A stretch of DNA of 64,000 nt from Prorocentrum cordatum (Eukaryota; Sar; Dinophyceae; Prorocentrales; Prorocentraceae): assembly GCA_963575745.1 (NCBI GenBank), contig CAUYUJ010014550.1:1-64000 (forward strand). Direction: 5' to 3'. Below the pieces are notes generated by a model. That model did no database searches. It saw only the letters and a list, made by a program, of their open reading frames with translations, and was not told the DNA's origin. The position numbers were made by a program, and so were the translations under genes. Positions 10,246 to 22,299 of the stretch are shown piece after piece; position 1 is the stretch's first letter; each line of letters starts with the position of its first letter.

Positions 10246-10640
10246 ACGTCATAAAAGGGCTCGACGACGCCATCAAGAAAGCTCGGGCCTCCATGGGAAA
10301 CAACTTCGCCGACCGTATTGCTGCCCCGCTCGATCCCGAGTTCTCTTGGGAAAAGCTGGGCGAAGCCATCACAGGCAGCCTGCAGAGGCTGGTCGAGGAC
10401 CCGGCGATGGGAGTCATCCTTTACACTGTGGCCGGGCTTCACCCCCACCACTGGTCCATGGGCGCCACCCCAAGGTTGCCAGGCAGCCTCGATCGGAAAG
10501 CGTGGAGCCACCTCGGATACTGCACTGGCGTCGAGCTTGGGATTGACGCGAGCAACCTTGTCTACAACCTGACGTGGGCGGCTCTGGTCTGGTTCCTGGA
10601 GCTGGGCACCCCCTGGGCCAGCACCCAACACAAAGTCCCC
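10246..10640 (+). pseudogene. Broken hypothetical gene, N-terminal part
   Basis: The frame GDDVIKGLDDAIKKARASMG (from about 10242) runs into a well-composed segment, APLDPEFSWEKLGEAI. This continues through GLHPHHWSMGATPRLPG and VELGIDASNLVYNLTWAALV to about 10610, with balanced amino-acid use unlike the surrounding GC-driven frames. Downstream the same frame loses protein character, and protein-like sequence resumes in another frame near 10976. No domain is recognised. It is probably the 5' part of the decayed locus that ends at 14284. Confidence 0.45.
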
Positions 10641-10975
10641 TTGGACTCACTCCCCCCATTGCGCCGCGCCAAGGGCATTAAGCACCGCCCCAAACGCGCC
10701 AGCCGGTGCACCCCTGACGACGTGCTTCCCCAATTCCCCGCGGCCTGGAGTCAAGAGACGGGAAATTTCAAGCGGCATAGGGTGCACCCCGGGATGCAAC
10801 ACCTGCACTCCCTGCTCCGCCCAGGCCAATCCATCTCGACGCTCAGACACACCCTGCGTAGCAGCGACGGGCTCCCGCTAGACACCCCCGTGCTTAGGGT
10901 CCTTCTGGTGGTGATGATGTTGCAACTCCGTGAGCCCCGCACCCTGAGGCCACGGGGGACATCATTGAGGCCGGC

Positions 10976-12285
10976 ATGGGCCTCTGCCTCCCCTGGCAAG
11001 AAGCCCGCAAGGACTTTCGAACTCAGTTCGCCGCTACATGGGGCCTCGACCAATGTACTCTTGCGTCCCTCCACGGAAAGATGGAGGACGCCATCCGACA
11101 CATCAGCACGCTCGCCACCTTTGCTCACCATCACAACGCTGCATCCGTCTACGGCTGGCCTACGACGTGGGCAGAGATGCTGGAGTACAAGTTCACCCTC
11201 GAAGCCCCCATGCGCGTGTTGGAAGTGATCGTTAAACCCGCGGACATCAGTCCTCTGGGCCAGGGAGGCTGCTCCATATGCACGTTGCACAGGGAACTTG
11301 CTGGTGCAGACGACGGACTCGGCTGCCCACGCACTATGGCAGACGTGTAGTACATCGGTGGCGGCATCGCCATGTCCAACCGTCGCCTTGACGAGGGCCG
11401 TCCCGCTTCTCCAGCCCCCGGCACCGTGCTCATCCCTCGCTCCGTGTGCGATGACAGGTTCCGCAAGAGGCAACAACATGCCAGCTACAACTGCGACGAG
11501 TGCACCACATCGGGGATCCAAGGCTCAGCTGGCACCTGGGAAGACGATGACGCGAGGGAGCTGCTGGCACAGAACCGCGCCCAGGCCTACACGCAGGGAC
11601 TGAATTGCAGGTGGCTATGCGAACTGTGCTGGGTCAGGTCCCTGGAAAAGAAAGGAATCGAGGTTCCCCCCCCATCCACATGGATGGCGGCACCAAGACG
11701 TCCCTGCGGCAGCGCCTACAGGAGCACAAGCGCAGACTGGAAGAGGCTCGCTTTCGCAAGAAAGCTCGTGCCCTCCCCCCCCTGGCCCGGCTACCAATCG
11801 GGCACAGGCGTCCGAACAACGCGCCAACCCCTTCTGTCCTGAAAGACCTCGTCATGTGCACACCTCCTGCGTTCCAGCCACAAAAAGTCGGCACCACCCT
11901 CCCAGCTCACAGGCTGTCTGACGGCAGGTTTGGGTCAGACTCGCACCGCGCGAGCTCGTTCACCGCCCTGTACGACACGTGCCCCCCCGGGCCCCCTCTG
12001 CTTGCGCGGGGAACTGGCCGCCCTGCTCTTGGATGTTTTATGTGGCGCCCCGAGCCAGGGGCACCGTGCAACGAGCAGACAGGCCTACCCCCGTGGGACA
12101 TGATGCCCACCCTCTGGACCAGGCAGCAGTGGAACGCGGGATGGGCTTGCAGAAGGTGCCTCATCCACATGTGGAATGTGGCGCCAGGCATCCTCGACCA
12201 CATCCCCGACCACCACTCGTCTGAGGTGTGCCCCACTGCTCCCACCAAGCGGAAGGCTACAGCGGAGGTGCCAGAAGACAGCTAG
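10976..12285 (+). pseudogene. Broken hypothetical gene, central part with Cys pairs
   Basis: The frame starting MGLCLPWQEARKDFRTQFAA passes an in-frame TAG at 11348-11350 and continues in the same phase. It contains NCDEC (near 11490) and RWLCELCW (near 11612), two Cys-x2-Cys pairs about 40 residues apart that would suit a zinc site. The phase shifts at a run of eight C near 11667-11674 and continues to 12285, with a third pair CRRC (about 12150). The combination of an in-frame stop and a homopolymer frameshift argues for a pseudogene or a poorly resolved assembly. The family is unknown to me. Confidence 0.45.
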
Positions 12286-14284
12286 CTACGACATCTGCGC
12301 CCACCTCTCCCCAGCAGGAGTCAGCGCGTCGGTGAAAGACGCGTGCTCACGACCTACGCCCCTCGTGGATGGCCCGACGCCACATGACATGGAGATCAGC
12401 AACCCAGGCGGCCAATCGGGAGCAGACGCCGGGGCCCCCAGCAGCAGCAGTTCCTCATTTCCCAACGTGTCTCCGCCCGAGTGCCCCTTCTTGCCCACGC
12501 TCTCCACCCATCGGGTCGCCGGGGTGGAGTCTGATGGCCCGGTCCACGCCCTGGTTAAGCACTTGGTAGAGTGGAACCACACGGTCTACATTCGCTGGGC
12601 CACCTATGTACAGCAATAAGGCGAGAGTATCCAAGGTGACATAACCAACGAGGCGAGGTGGCCGACCGAGCGACTGCTCCCCTTCCTGGACGCGGTGTAT
12701 GGAGAGGCAATCCCAGCGAACGGACACCCCCCGCGCGTCCCATGGGACGGGCAGCGCGCCGCAGCTGCCAGGGTGGTCTCACACCTGGCGGGCAAGAGCC
12801 AGAAGTACAAAGAATAATGGGATCGCTATGCAGACAACCTCACCGACCAGAAGGGGCAGTGCCCCTTCCGACAGCCGTTCCACATCCTCCTGGCCTTCCT
12901 GACAAGGTTGGAAGGCTCCGCACTGGCCAGGGGCACCATCAACCACCTCGCCGCCCTGCCCCGGGAGTCGGCAGCTAGCAGCTCAGGCGGGGATGAGTCA
13001 CCAGCAGCCAGCTGGCTCAACAGGACCACCAGCAGCAAAGAACCCCCCGCGGTGGACCGCCGGGTGGAAGCGCAAGGAGTATCCCCGACCCGCACCGTCG
13101 CGACACCCCCACAGCTTGCTGGGGCTGACAGGATTCCTGTACCCCAGGCAGAGGGACAAACCCCACTGGGGCTTTGCAAGGGCGAAGGCGACGTGGAAGG
13201 GGCTGACTGGGGAGAAGAGGGGGGCAGGAAATCCGAGTCCGACGTCTACGTGCCGCGCTCAAGTCCGCACGACATCTCCGTGGACTCCAGCTCGCAAGTC
13301 AGCCCCGCTCACCCCGACGACGACCTAAGTGACACAGCTCTCCCCGAGGAGGACAAAGTGATCCCTGACCTCCTCCAGCTCTAGGAGACACCTCCCGACA
13401 AGACCCACTCAGAAGCCCGGCCCCCATATGTGCAGGCCGTTTCCAAGGAAGCAGTCCGAGATAGGAACGCCCCAGGCGACCTTCGTAGTAGGGGTGACCG
13501 GATCCGGAGCCTCAACGACGCCCGGGGCAACAAGTCTCTGAGACATGCGGATGGCGAGGGTAGCCGGCGACCACCCGCGAAAGATAACATCAGGGTCAGG
13601 GAACACCCGGCCACCCCACCCCCCAGCAACGTCCCTCCGCAGCCGCGCGCCGCCCAGGCCTCCTGGAATGACACACGGGGAACGCAGCCACCCGCAGAAC
13701 ACCCTGACGACCCCATGGGAGGCATCCCCATGTATACGTGCCCGGTTGACGAAGCGGACGTCTCAAGGGACGAGCCGGAACAAGACAAGATCTCACGTCT
13801 GCAGAAGACGCTGGGAGGTGCGTTCAACGGAGTATGGGGCGCCTGGGTCAGGCGGGCAGCCGCAAGGCAAGGGAGCTACTGTGCCAAGCTTGATCCCAAG
13901 CTAAACTCCGTACGGCAGAGCAGAGCGGAATTCGATGCCTACAAGATGGACAGAGAGTTCAAGCTCCGCGTCGTCTGGTCGAGTGTCAAGGATCGATGCG
14001 GCAGGCTCCTGCAACGCGACGCCAGACCTCGCACCTCTCGCGGGGCCGACAGCGGTGGCCGCCCACCCCCTTGGACCACAGCGGGCAAGTGGGCGGCGCA
14101 TGCGGTCCCGCCAGATGAGCTGACTGGTGCATCTAGCTCAGCCTCTTCGTGGCGTGGATGGCAGTCATGGGGCTCGTGGGGACGCCAAAGTGAGTCATGG
14201 ACCGAGACAGACTGGAAGGCGAAGGGCAAGCGCTATTCCCCCCGAGGAGATGACCCATGCGTTGACAAGCGCCCACGGAGTTAG
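12286..14284 (+). pseudogene. Broken hypothetical gene, C-terminal part with W/S/G-rich tail
   Basis: A single phase stays readable from about 12270 to the TAG at 14282-14284, interrupted by TAA at 12617, TAA at 12817 and TAG at 13382. Protein-like pieces include TERLLPFLDAVYGEAIPANG (after the first stop), FRQPFHILLAFLTRLEG (after the second) and an acidic Ser/Pro-rich stretch. An EFDAYKMDREFKLRVVWSSV region comes next, then a tail of repeated SWxSWGxWG type. Low-complexity Trp/Gly/Ser tails occur in dinoflagellate predicted proteins. Function is unknown. Confidence 0.45.
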
Positions 14285-15070
14285 GACTCCTGACCTAGAT
14301 GACGGGGGCGCAAGGAGGGGCCCGCTCGAGACCGGCCCACCCCCCAGCGCGGCAGCACCTTCCGCCGTGGTTGGCACCCTCACCTCAGGATTGCCCGCAA
14401 CCTCGGCACTGGCCAACTCCCTAAAAGCTCCAGCCGTGGCGACGCCTCTCTCGGTGGCAGTCAGCGAACCGGCGATCGCCGCGGCCCACCTCCTGTATCA
14501 CCCCTCGTGCAGCCTGCCGTGTGCAGCTCACACCGTCTCCCACCCCCCCTCGGCTCCACTCCGCCCGGCATTCGCCGCGCCCCCCCCCCCCCCCTCTAGG
14601 ACAGTTTCACCTGCAGCGCCCGGCCTTGGCCGCAATGCCCTGTGCTACCCCCGCTGGGGCGGAGGAGCGCCAATACCGTAGCGCTGCGCAGATAGACAGC
14701 CCACGCTGGATTCGTGGACCTTGCCAGGCCTCTCCTCCCCTGCGGCCGACTGGGGCGTCTTCGTCTGCCGCGCGGGGCCACGGCCACTACCTCCCTCGGT
14801 GGAGGCCACTGCAAGCGCGGGCTCTGGGGTCGTCTGCAGTCGCCCCCCCGGGCCCCGCACTCCCGCTGACCAGGACAGCCCCCTTTGGACGGCAATGACT
14901 GGTGGCTGAAATAACCCACCTCCTGCGCTCCACCTCTTTCACAGTGGACGGCAGTGGTTGGTGACCGACATTGCCCACCGCGCCACCTTCGCCTGCCCGT
15001 GTGCAGCCTCGCCCCCCCGTGGTCATGAAGTTCTGCGCGTGGGCGCCCTGCGTCCCCATCTTTATCTGTG
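14285..15070. other. No recognisable gene
   Basis: GC-rich, proline/alanine-coding in every frame. A run of C at 14580-14594 is the only simple feature. Confidence 0.4.
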
Positions 15071-15071
15071 T

Positions 15072-16195
15072 CCAGCGGCTTTTGGCTGCGCCCCCTCTTT
15101 CTCCTCCTCTTTTGGCTGCGCCCCCCTGGCTATCGTCTCTGCGGCTTTTGGCTGTGCCCCCCCCGCCCAACAGCGTAGATTGCGCCGGCCGCAGAAGCGC
15201 GTCCGCCATGAGACCTGCCCAGGGAACAGCGGTCCTTCCCTCGTCGCCGACCCGGCCATGGTTCTACTACAAGGACGCCGTGGCACGCCGTCAGCACGCC
15301 GCCAGCGAACGGCACGGCCCAGCAGCTCTACAGCTGCCAGTCATCTGTACGCCCTGGCGTCGGAGGTATCCGGCTTCTGCGCGGGCAGCGTGGCAGGTGT
15401 TGAGTGGGTGTGGCTGTCCGCCAGACACATGGTGATTGGCTTCGTCAACGTGAACGGCCCCGCGTCGAGTGGTTCAGCCTTCGGCGGTCCATGTTCGTTT
15501 CGCTCTTCTCGGTGCAGCCGCAGCCCCAGCCCTCGTCAGTACAATTGCATCGTTGCGCCCCCGAACTGCGTGAGTCGGACACGATGTAAGGGCGCAGGCT
15601 ACCTGCTGGTGGTTGCCAGCCTCGTGCGCGCACACCATTGGTCCGCCTCTTCCTGGATGGTGCTCCGACACCCCTCAGTGACACTGGTGTTCAGCGGCTT
15701 TTGGCTGCGCCCCCCTCCTGCCCTGAGATCCGCCCTGGTTCCTCGCCGACCCGGCCAAGGTTCTACCACAAGGGCGTCTTGGCCCGCCGTCAGCACGCCG
15801 CCTACGCACGGTGCGGCCCAGCAGCTCGGTAGCCGCCAGCCATCGTTTCCCCATCGGCGTCGGGATTTTCGGCTTCTGCACGGGCAGCGTGCAGGTGTTA
15901 AGTGGGTGCGACTGTCAGCCATACGCCTGGTGATAGGCTTCGTCACATTGAGTGGCCGTGCTTTGAGTGGTTCAGCCTGCTGCAGTTCGTGGTCGTTTCT
16001 CTTTTCGGCGCAGCCTCAACCACCAGCCCTCGTCAATACATTGCATCGTTGTGCCCCCGAACTGAGTGAGTCGGATACGATGTGCACGCACTGGCTACCG
16101 GCTGCAGGTGGCTCAGCCTCGTGAGCGCACACCACTGGTCTTCCTCTACTGGATGGCGCTCTGACGCGGATCAGCCACACCTCAGCTCCAGTGAG
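15072..16195. repeat. Tandem duplication, ~500-bp unit, two copies
   Basis: Copy 1 (about 15130-15690) and copy 2 (about 15690-16195) share ordered landmarks. These are CGGCTTTTGGCTG, CGCCGACCCGGCCA, GCACGCCGTCAGCACGCCGC, GTGATTGGCTTCGTCA/GTGATAGGCTTCGTCA, AGTGGTTCAGCCT and CCCCCGAACTG with TGAGTCGGA. Extra copies of the first motif sit at 15072 and 15106. A 388-codon plus frame spans both copies, but it shifts phase relative to the repeat, so coding is doubtful. Confidence 0.8.
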
Positions 16196-17296
16196 CCTTG
16201 GTGAATCAGGCCTCTTTCGCCGCACCATCGTTTACCTGTGGTGCTGCAGTGAATCTGAATTAGTCGCTCTCGCTCGCGCTCACCCCCCTCTTTTTCCGAG
16301 GTCATGGACGGCCTGGTCCTGTGTGCACGCACGTGGGCTTCGCCTGGTCATTGGCCATTCGGACCCGCGTACTGCCTGCGACTTTTACAGTGCCCCGCTG
16401 TCCGTCTTGGCCTCGCTTCCGAATGCGGTTCGGCTGGAACTTGGCGCCGCAAGGGCGACTTCTCCCCCCCGTTCCGCTGCCGGTTGCCGCGCCTTTTGCT
16501 TCCCCACCAGCCGGGATGTCTGGGCCGGTCACCAGCCGACGCTGTATTGCGTCTCAGTGGGGGGCATTTTGTCCCTGGCATGTGCATGCGCCACTGCGTG
16601 TGTTGTCCGCTGGAGTCAGCGGCGATCTCGCGCCAATTTACATCGTACCGCGCCCCGGACGTTGTGCCCGCTCCATGTCCCTCGCCTTGGAGCCGCGAAC
16701 CAAACGAATCGGGGAGACGGAAGGCTCCGGGTCGGGGGAATCGGGTTGGACTGACGGGGCCATCATGAAAATGACGAGACCCAATTTGAAATGTGACGCG
16801 AAATCCCGCTGCAAACATCCCACGGCAACTTGACCGTCCTCGGAACCCCAAGAGACCTCACCGCACGGTCCGTCCTACCGTACTGCACGGTTTTGGGACG
16901 TCGGAAACCCCAGTCCCCCGAGACATCCTCGGAGAGGAACTCGAGTCCCAAAACTGTGCGGTGACCTCTCCCCGCCGACTAACCACACGGAGTGGTCACC
17001 ACCCCGTTGGGGGGCCCCCGAGTCAAAACCCAGGACGCGCTCCTCAGAAAACACCAGCAAACCCAAGTTTTGGCGAACTGGAGTCTTACGTTTCCACGAA
17101 AATGGGGGGAGGAAAAGCACCCTTCCCAAACCCCCGACATCGACACCCAGAAATCTCCACCCATTCCTCGGGGCTGGCTTTTCATCGGGAATCGTTCTTT
17201 GACGGTCCCGAAACCCGGTAAGTGCCCCCAGAAGCCAAAAATAACAAAGACCGCGCCGAGGACTAGGAACAGGAAAATGAAAAGGAGGAAAAGAAG

Positions 17297-17328
<32 letters not shown>

Positions 17329-18100
17329 GGAGGAACCCCCAGTGGCCAAAAACAACGAAACCGGCCACCGCCTGCTCCAGCGGGGCCCGCAGCAGGGCCG
17401 TCGGCCGGGAGATCCTGGCGCGCGGCGGGTTTCGGCGCGGCCGCACCCCCCTCGAGGAGGGGATGCCCGTGCGCTTGGGTCCCCTTCGGCGACTTCGACA
17501 TGCGTGGTTTGCAAAGGTGCGGGTTGCAAACCGAACCCTGCGGGGCGGGCGAGGACCTCGGCGAAGTTCTCCGCCGCGCCCCGGCGAGAGCAACGTGGCA
17601 CCCCTGAAACCCCATCGACGCAGATCGCAAACCGCACCGTGCCACTTGTGGTCGCCAACCCCCGGTGGTTTCGTGACACCCTGGCGTAATAATTTTTCCG
17701 CGATGAGCGATTCGGTCCTGCTGCGGGCCCGAAGACCATAACATGTCGATCGGGCTCGAAAAGTGCTGCAAGAAAATGGGGCCCAGGGCTCCGGCCGTGA
17801 CTGTTTCGCGATGCGTGGCGTGGCGGCTGCCTCGTGCAAAGAAAATGCGTCGTCCATGAGCTTGTCCCGATCCCGCTTGACGTTTTGATTCTCGAGGCCG
17901 TCGGGGACCTGTGCTGATTGTTGTTGTTGTCCCCGACCCCATCTCGGACCCTGGGCCTGAACGAGAACTGGAATGTGGCCCCGCGGCTCACGGCTGGGAA
18001 TTACCTGCAGCTTTCTACCCGTGGTATGGTTGGGGCTATCACAACATACCTATACGACCACCCTGCGGGTGATAAGGAAATGAGGGGGGAGGGGGAACCA
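16196..18100. other. No recognisable gene; GGA tract at 17262-17335
   Basis: GC-rich single-copy-looking sequence. A 355-codon minus frame (16875-17942) is Arg/Pro-rich and crosses the GGA tract as poly-Pro, so it is not supported as a gene. Confidence 0.4.
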
Positions 18101-18106
18101 ACGTCT

Positions 18107-18515
18107 CACTCCATCGATGTCGCTATCGATATCACAATCGATTTCACGTTCGATCTCACTATCGATATCACTATCGATTTCGCTATCGATCTCACTATCG
18201 ATCTCACAATCGATCTCACAATCGATCTCACATTCGGTCTCATATTCGGTCTCACTGTCGGCCTCACAATCGATCTCACAATCGATCTCACAGTCGATCT
18301 CACACTCGGTCTCACATTCGGTCTCACTACCCATCTCACTAACGATCGCACAATCGATCTCACTATCGATCCCACATTCGGTTTCACATTCGGTCTCACT
18401 ATCGATCCCACAATCGATCTCACTCTCGATCTCACAATCGATCTCACTATCGATATCACAATCGATTTCGCAATCGATCTCACATTCGGTCTCACAATCG
18501 AACTCTCATTCGGTC
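18107..18515. repeat. 12-bp ATCGAT-type minisatellite
   Basis: About 34 units of the 12-mer CTCACAATCGAT, with variants CTCACTATCGAT and CTCACATTCGGT. Each full unit holds the palindrome ATCGAT. Because 12 is a multiple of three, all frames stay open and encode repeats such as SISQ or IDLT, which I regard as incidental. Shorter patches of the same unit occur at 19209-19240, 19400-19460 and 19545-19635. Confidence 0.95.
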
Positions 18516-18919
18516 TAGGTTGGGGAGAGGGGCCCAGCAATGGGCAACATCGTATTTTTTCCTTCCTCTTTCGAGCTCGCGCCGACATCCGAAGGCACCA
18601 CTAGCCGAAACAGGGCAAACGTCTGGAAAGCCAGCGAAAGTGCGCCTCATGTGGTCAGGGAATACGGAAGCGCTGGCAAAGCCTGGCGCAGCCCGTAACC
18701 CCTGCACTCATTTCTTGCTCGGCAACGTTGCTTGGCTCTCCTCCGCGCGGTGTGCCAAGCGCCGGTCAGCGTCCGCGTGTGCCGTGTGCAGCGAGACGAG
18801 GCGGAACTGCGACACACTGGCAAAGTCTGGTGCGGGCGTCCGGCTTCCGGCCGCAGCGAAAACAGCGCCGGAGCTCCCGGCAATTTTCCCTCGGCAGCCC
18901 CTTCCAGCAACGACCGAGG

Positions 18920-18942
18920 ATCGACGACCGACGACCGACGAC

Positions 18943-18978
<36 letters not shown>

Positions 18979-18986
18979 GGCCGTTT
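18920..18986. repeat. (CGACCGA)n/(CGA)n tract
   Basis: ATCGACGACCGACGACCGAC grades into GACGACGAC. Simple sequence only. Confidence 0.9.
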
Positions 18987-19208
18987 TTTTGTGTTTGGGA
19001 CCTCAGAGCCCAGCGTACAGCACGGCATGACGGTACAGCGCGGCACAAAGCCGTGGGACCGGCACGGCACGGCGCGAGCGCCCTCATGAGGTCGCCGCCC
19101 CGAGGTGGGGCAAGGCAGAGAAAGCGGGAGGGAGGAGGCGAGGAGAGGAACGAGCGGAGGGAGACAACGAAGGAGGACACGGCTCGAGGCGAATCCAGCC
19201 GTGGCGAC

Positions 19209-19730
19209 GAGTGGCCGATTTCACGATCGATATCACCATCGACGTCGTCATCATCATCATCATCATCGACATCACCATCAACATCATCATCATCGTCATC
19301 GTCATCATCATCAACATCATCATCATCATCAACGTCGTCATCATCATCGCAATCATCATCACCATCATGGCCATCATCACCATCATCACCATCAGCATCG
19401 CGCAATCGATCTGACTATCGATCTCACAGTCGAACTCCCAATCGATCCCACAATCGACGCCATCATCATCATCGTCGTCATCATCACCATCACCATCATC
19501 ACCATCATTACCATCATCACCATCATCACAATCATCATCTCACAATGGATTTGACTATCGATCTCACAAACGATATCACTATCGATCTCACATTCGGTCT
19601 CATTATCGATGTCACAATCGATCTCACAATCGACGTCATCATCATCAACAACAACACCATCATCATCATCATCGCCATCATCACCAACATCATCATCACC
19701 ATCATCATCATCATCCACATCATCATCGGG
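19209..19730. repeat. (ATC)n microsatellite interleaved with ATCGAT 12-mers
   Basis: ATC/ACC triplets (19237-19395, 19460-19540, 19635-19730) alternate with patches of the 12-bp unit seen at 18107-18515. The alternation points to one array from which both were derived. Confidence 0.9.
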
Positions 19731-20015
19731 ACACCGACGGGACACCGGCGGGACACCGCGCGCCACCGGCCGCCCGGAAAAAACACATTTGGTCCGGCCG
19801 CGCCTCAGCCACAGGGACACCGACGGGACACCAGCGGGACACCGGCGGGACACCGCGCGCCACCGGCCGCCCAGAAGAGACACATTTGGTCCGGCCGCGC
19901 CTCAGCCACAGGGACACCGACGGGACACCAGCAGGACACCGGCGGGACACCGCGCGCCACTGGCCGCCCGGAAGAGGCACATGTGGTCCGGCCGCGCCTC
20001 AGCCACAGGAGACTT
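19730..20015. repeat. ~97-bp minisatellite with nested GGGACACCGGC units
   Basis: Three copies, marked by CGCCTCAGCCACAG at 19801, 19899 and 19995. Each has two to four GGGACACC(A/G)(G/A)C submotifs, then CGCGCGCCAC and CACATTTGGTCCGGCC. Confidence 0.9.
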
Positions 20016-20189
20016 TTCTCTCGCCCGCCCACGCAGCTTCGTTTCGCCCGCGCGCGCGGCACGCACGAACACGAAACCGAAATCGATTTCCCGGTCGGGG
20101 GGCTCTCCGTTCTACTTCGATCTCACCCCCTCACCTCCGACTGCATCACACCCGCGTATAATTATAGCCATCTGATACAGCATAGAGCT

Positions 20190-20880
20190 ACTACCATTGC
20201 CACCATAAGAATAATCGGAGCGAGATCGCGCAGCGTGGTTGGCGAAAAGAGGTCGGCATATTCTGGCAGCTCTCGAGAACCTCCGGCCTCCTTCTTAGAT
20301 GTGTCGCCCCTTCGTTCATATTCTCCCCGTCGATTCCGTCTCCACCTCCTCCTAATTCCCTTCCCTCGTGACTAGGCCCATGCAATCGAATATCCGCAAG
20401 CACAATCGGGTGAAAGCGGCCTGGAAGTTTCTTGGGCTGCCCCAGAGCCCGCGACGAAAGCTGGCCGCAACATGCAATGTACGCATTCATACCCTTTGAG
20501 GATGACGGCCGTGGGGGAAGTACAATACCATGACACATAAGTTCCAACCTCCCTTGCCGCACTCGATGGACACCCCTCGGCCCTGAAGTGCAGGTGGTGG
20601 TACAGAGATCTGTCGCACCTCACGTTGCTTCCATCCTGGCGGGAGCAACGCCGCAACTCATGCAGAGCGGGTTCTCAGTCCACCTGGCTTCCACCCTGCG
20701 TCCACACATATCCTGTCTTGTATCATGAACGTCTGATATTCTGAACCAATCAATGGCTTGCTTTGTGTACCTGGCAACCCCAGAACATTGACATTAGCGA
20801 GCTCGAGAGAGATTTCTAAAAGTCTGTCAGTTGTCGCGTGGAGGGTGTAGGTGAGCGCCCACAAGACCATCATCGGTGGC
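20190..20880 (-). pseudogene. LINE endonuclease relic
   Basis: On the minus strand 20658-20840 reads LELANVNVLGLPGTQSKPLI, the typical opening of an apurinic-like (EEP) endonuclease where the ELxxxxVLGLxGT(Q/R) strand carries catalytic residues. About 250 bp further, in other frames, LCVMVLYFPPRPSS resembles the later beta-strand (YFPP). There is no open frame across the domain, and no reverse transcriptase is seen beside it. The call rests on two motifs in the right order and spacing. Confidence 0.5.
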
Positions 20881-21375
20881 CAGATGCCTCTGAACATGGA
20901 GGGATGATGAGTGGGGCCGTGCGTTATGGACGCGGGCCCCCCTGTCCCTTCATGAGGAGGGGGAGGAGGAGGTGTAGGTGGACGAATATCGGCGGAAGAC
21001 AGAAACCAAAAGGAGGAAACCGATGCCCCGGCGCGTTCACGCGCAGGCTGGCGGGCGTCCTCCAAGCGCCGCAGCAGCTCCGCCGCCCGCGGCCCGCAGG
21101 ACGCGACATTCGCGAGATTCCGCGCCTGGGGAGGATATGAGGAGGACGACGACGCCGAGGTCGAGGAGGTGGACGACGCGGGAAAGGGGGGGAGGAGGAC
21201 GACGAGGTAGAGCAACCAACAACTAAAGGACACGGCTCGTGTGCTCCAGCGGCGAGCTCACGGGCCGCCGCCGCCGCGCTCTGCCAGCTGGCGCGTGTCC
21301 AGGCGCCGTCGCCGAGAGCGAAGAGGATGCCGAGGATGACGGGAATGACGGGAAGTACGGCGATGACGACGAAGG
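20880..21375. other. No recognisable gene
   Basis: Purine-rich short runs and GC-rich sequence. Open frames are low-complexity. Confidence 0.4.
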
Positions 21376-21592
21376 CCCAGGATGAGGATGAGGAGGGGGA
21401 GGAGGAGGAGGAGGAGGAGGAGGAAGAGGAGGGGAAGGAGGAGCAGGAGGAGGAAGAGGAGGAGGAGGAGGAGCAGGAAGGCGAGGAGGATGAGGAAGAG
21501 GAGGAGCAGGAGGAGGAGCAAGAGGAGGAGCAGGAGGAGCAGGATGAGGAGGAGGAGGAGGAGCAGGACGAGGAGGGCACGGCGATGAGCGA
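21375..21592. repeat. (GAG)n imperfect microsatellite
   Basis: GAG/GGA/GCAG triplets for over 200 bp with one strand almost purely purine. Confidence 0.95.
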
Positions 21593-21789
21593 GCAGGCGG
21601 CGCACGGGTCTCGCGCGCGCGCGGCGGGAGATCTTCTGGAACCTTGTGGCCATGCCCGATTGGGTCGCGCTACACCCACTGACGCGGGCACATGTTTCCC
21701 CAATCAGAGCTTGCCTCTGTAGGGGTCCTAGTGGATTCATACGGTTAGGTGAGGTACGGCGCCGGCGGGCACCCAGGCGTGCCGCCGAA

Positions 21790-22088
21790 ATCGGCGCCGT
21801 ATAGCCTTATAGCCCTATAGCCTTATAGCCCCATGGCTCTGTAGCCCTATAGCCCCACAGCCTTATAGCCCTATAGCCTTATAACCCTATATCCCTATAT
21901 CCTATAGCCCTATAGCCCTATAGCCCCCATAGCCCCCATAGCTCTGTAGCCCAATAGCCCCATAGCCTATAGCCTTACAGCCCTATAGCCCTATAGCCCT
22001 ATAACCCTACAGGCCTATAGCCCTCATAGCGCTATAGCCCTATAGCACTAATAGCCCATATAGCCCTATAACCCCATAGCCCTAAAAA
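21790..22088. repeat. Decamer array, TAGCCCTATA
   Basis: About 30 units of TAGCCCTATA with point variants (CCCATAG, CTTATAG, CTGTAG). It is unrelated in phase to the plant-type telomere CCCTAAA that dinoflagellates use, although one CCCTAAA-like end occurs at 22080. Confidence 0.95.
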
Positions 22089-22299
22089 GGATTCGGGTTG
22101 GGTCTTTTCTCTGGTATCGGGGCGCACGAATGGGGGGCGGCGAGAGGCGGCGCCAGCTCCGCCACCCGCGGCGCGAGGCCCCTCTGCGCGTCGATGGCCT
22201 CGCGCGCGTCCGCCAGCCTGGCCTGCGTGGGCCCAGGCGCACGGCGGGCGGCGGGGGAAACAGGGGGGGGAGGGAGGGCACGTGCTTTTTCTTACCTCT

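Noticed and set aside
16875-17942. 355-codon minus-strand ORF
   Set aside because: Arg/Pro/Gly-rich throughout, passes through a GGA tract, and has no domain or splice context.
18107-18515. Protein with SISQ or IDLT repeats
   Set aside because: All frames on both strands are open because the unit is 12 bp with no stop. No flanking protein-like sequence supports it.
21790-22088. Interstitial telomere
   Set aside because: The unit is a decamer (TAGCCCTATA), not the CCCTAAA heptamer; only one chance-like heptamer is present.
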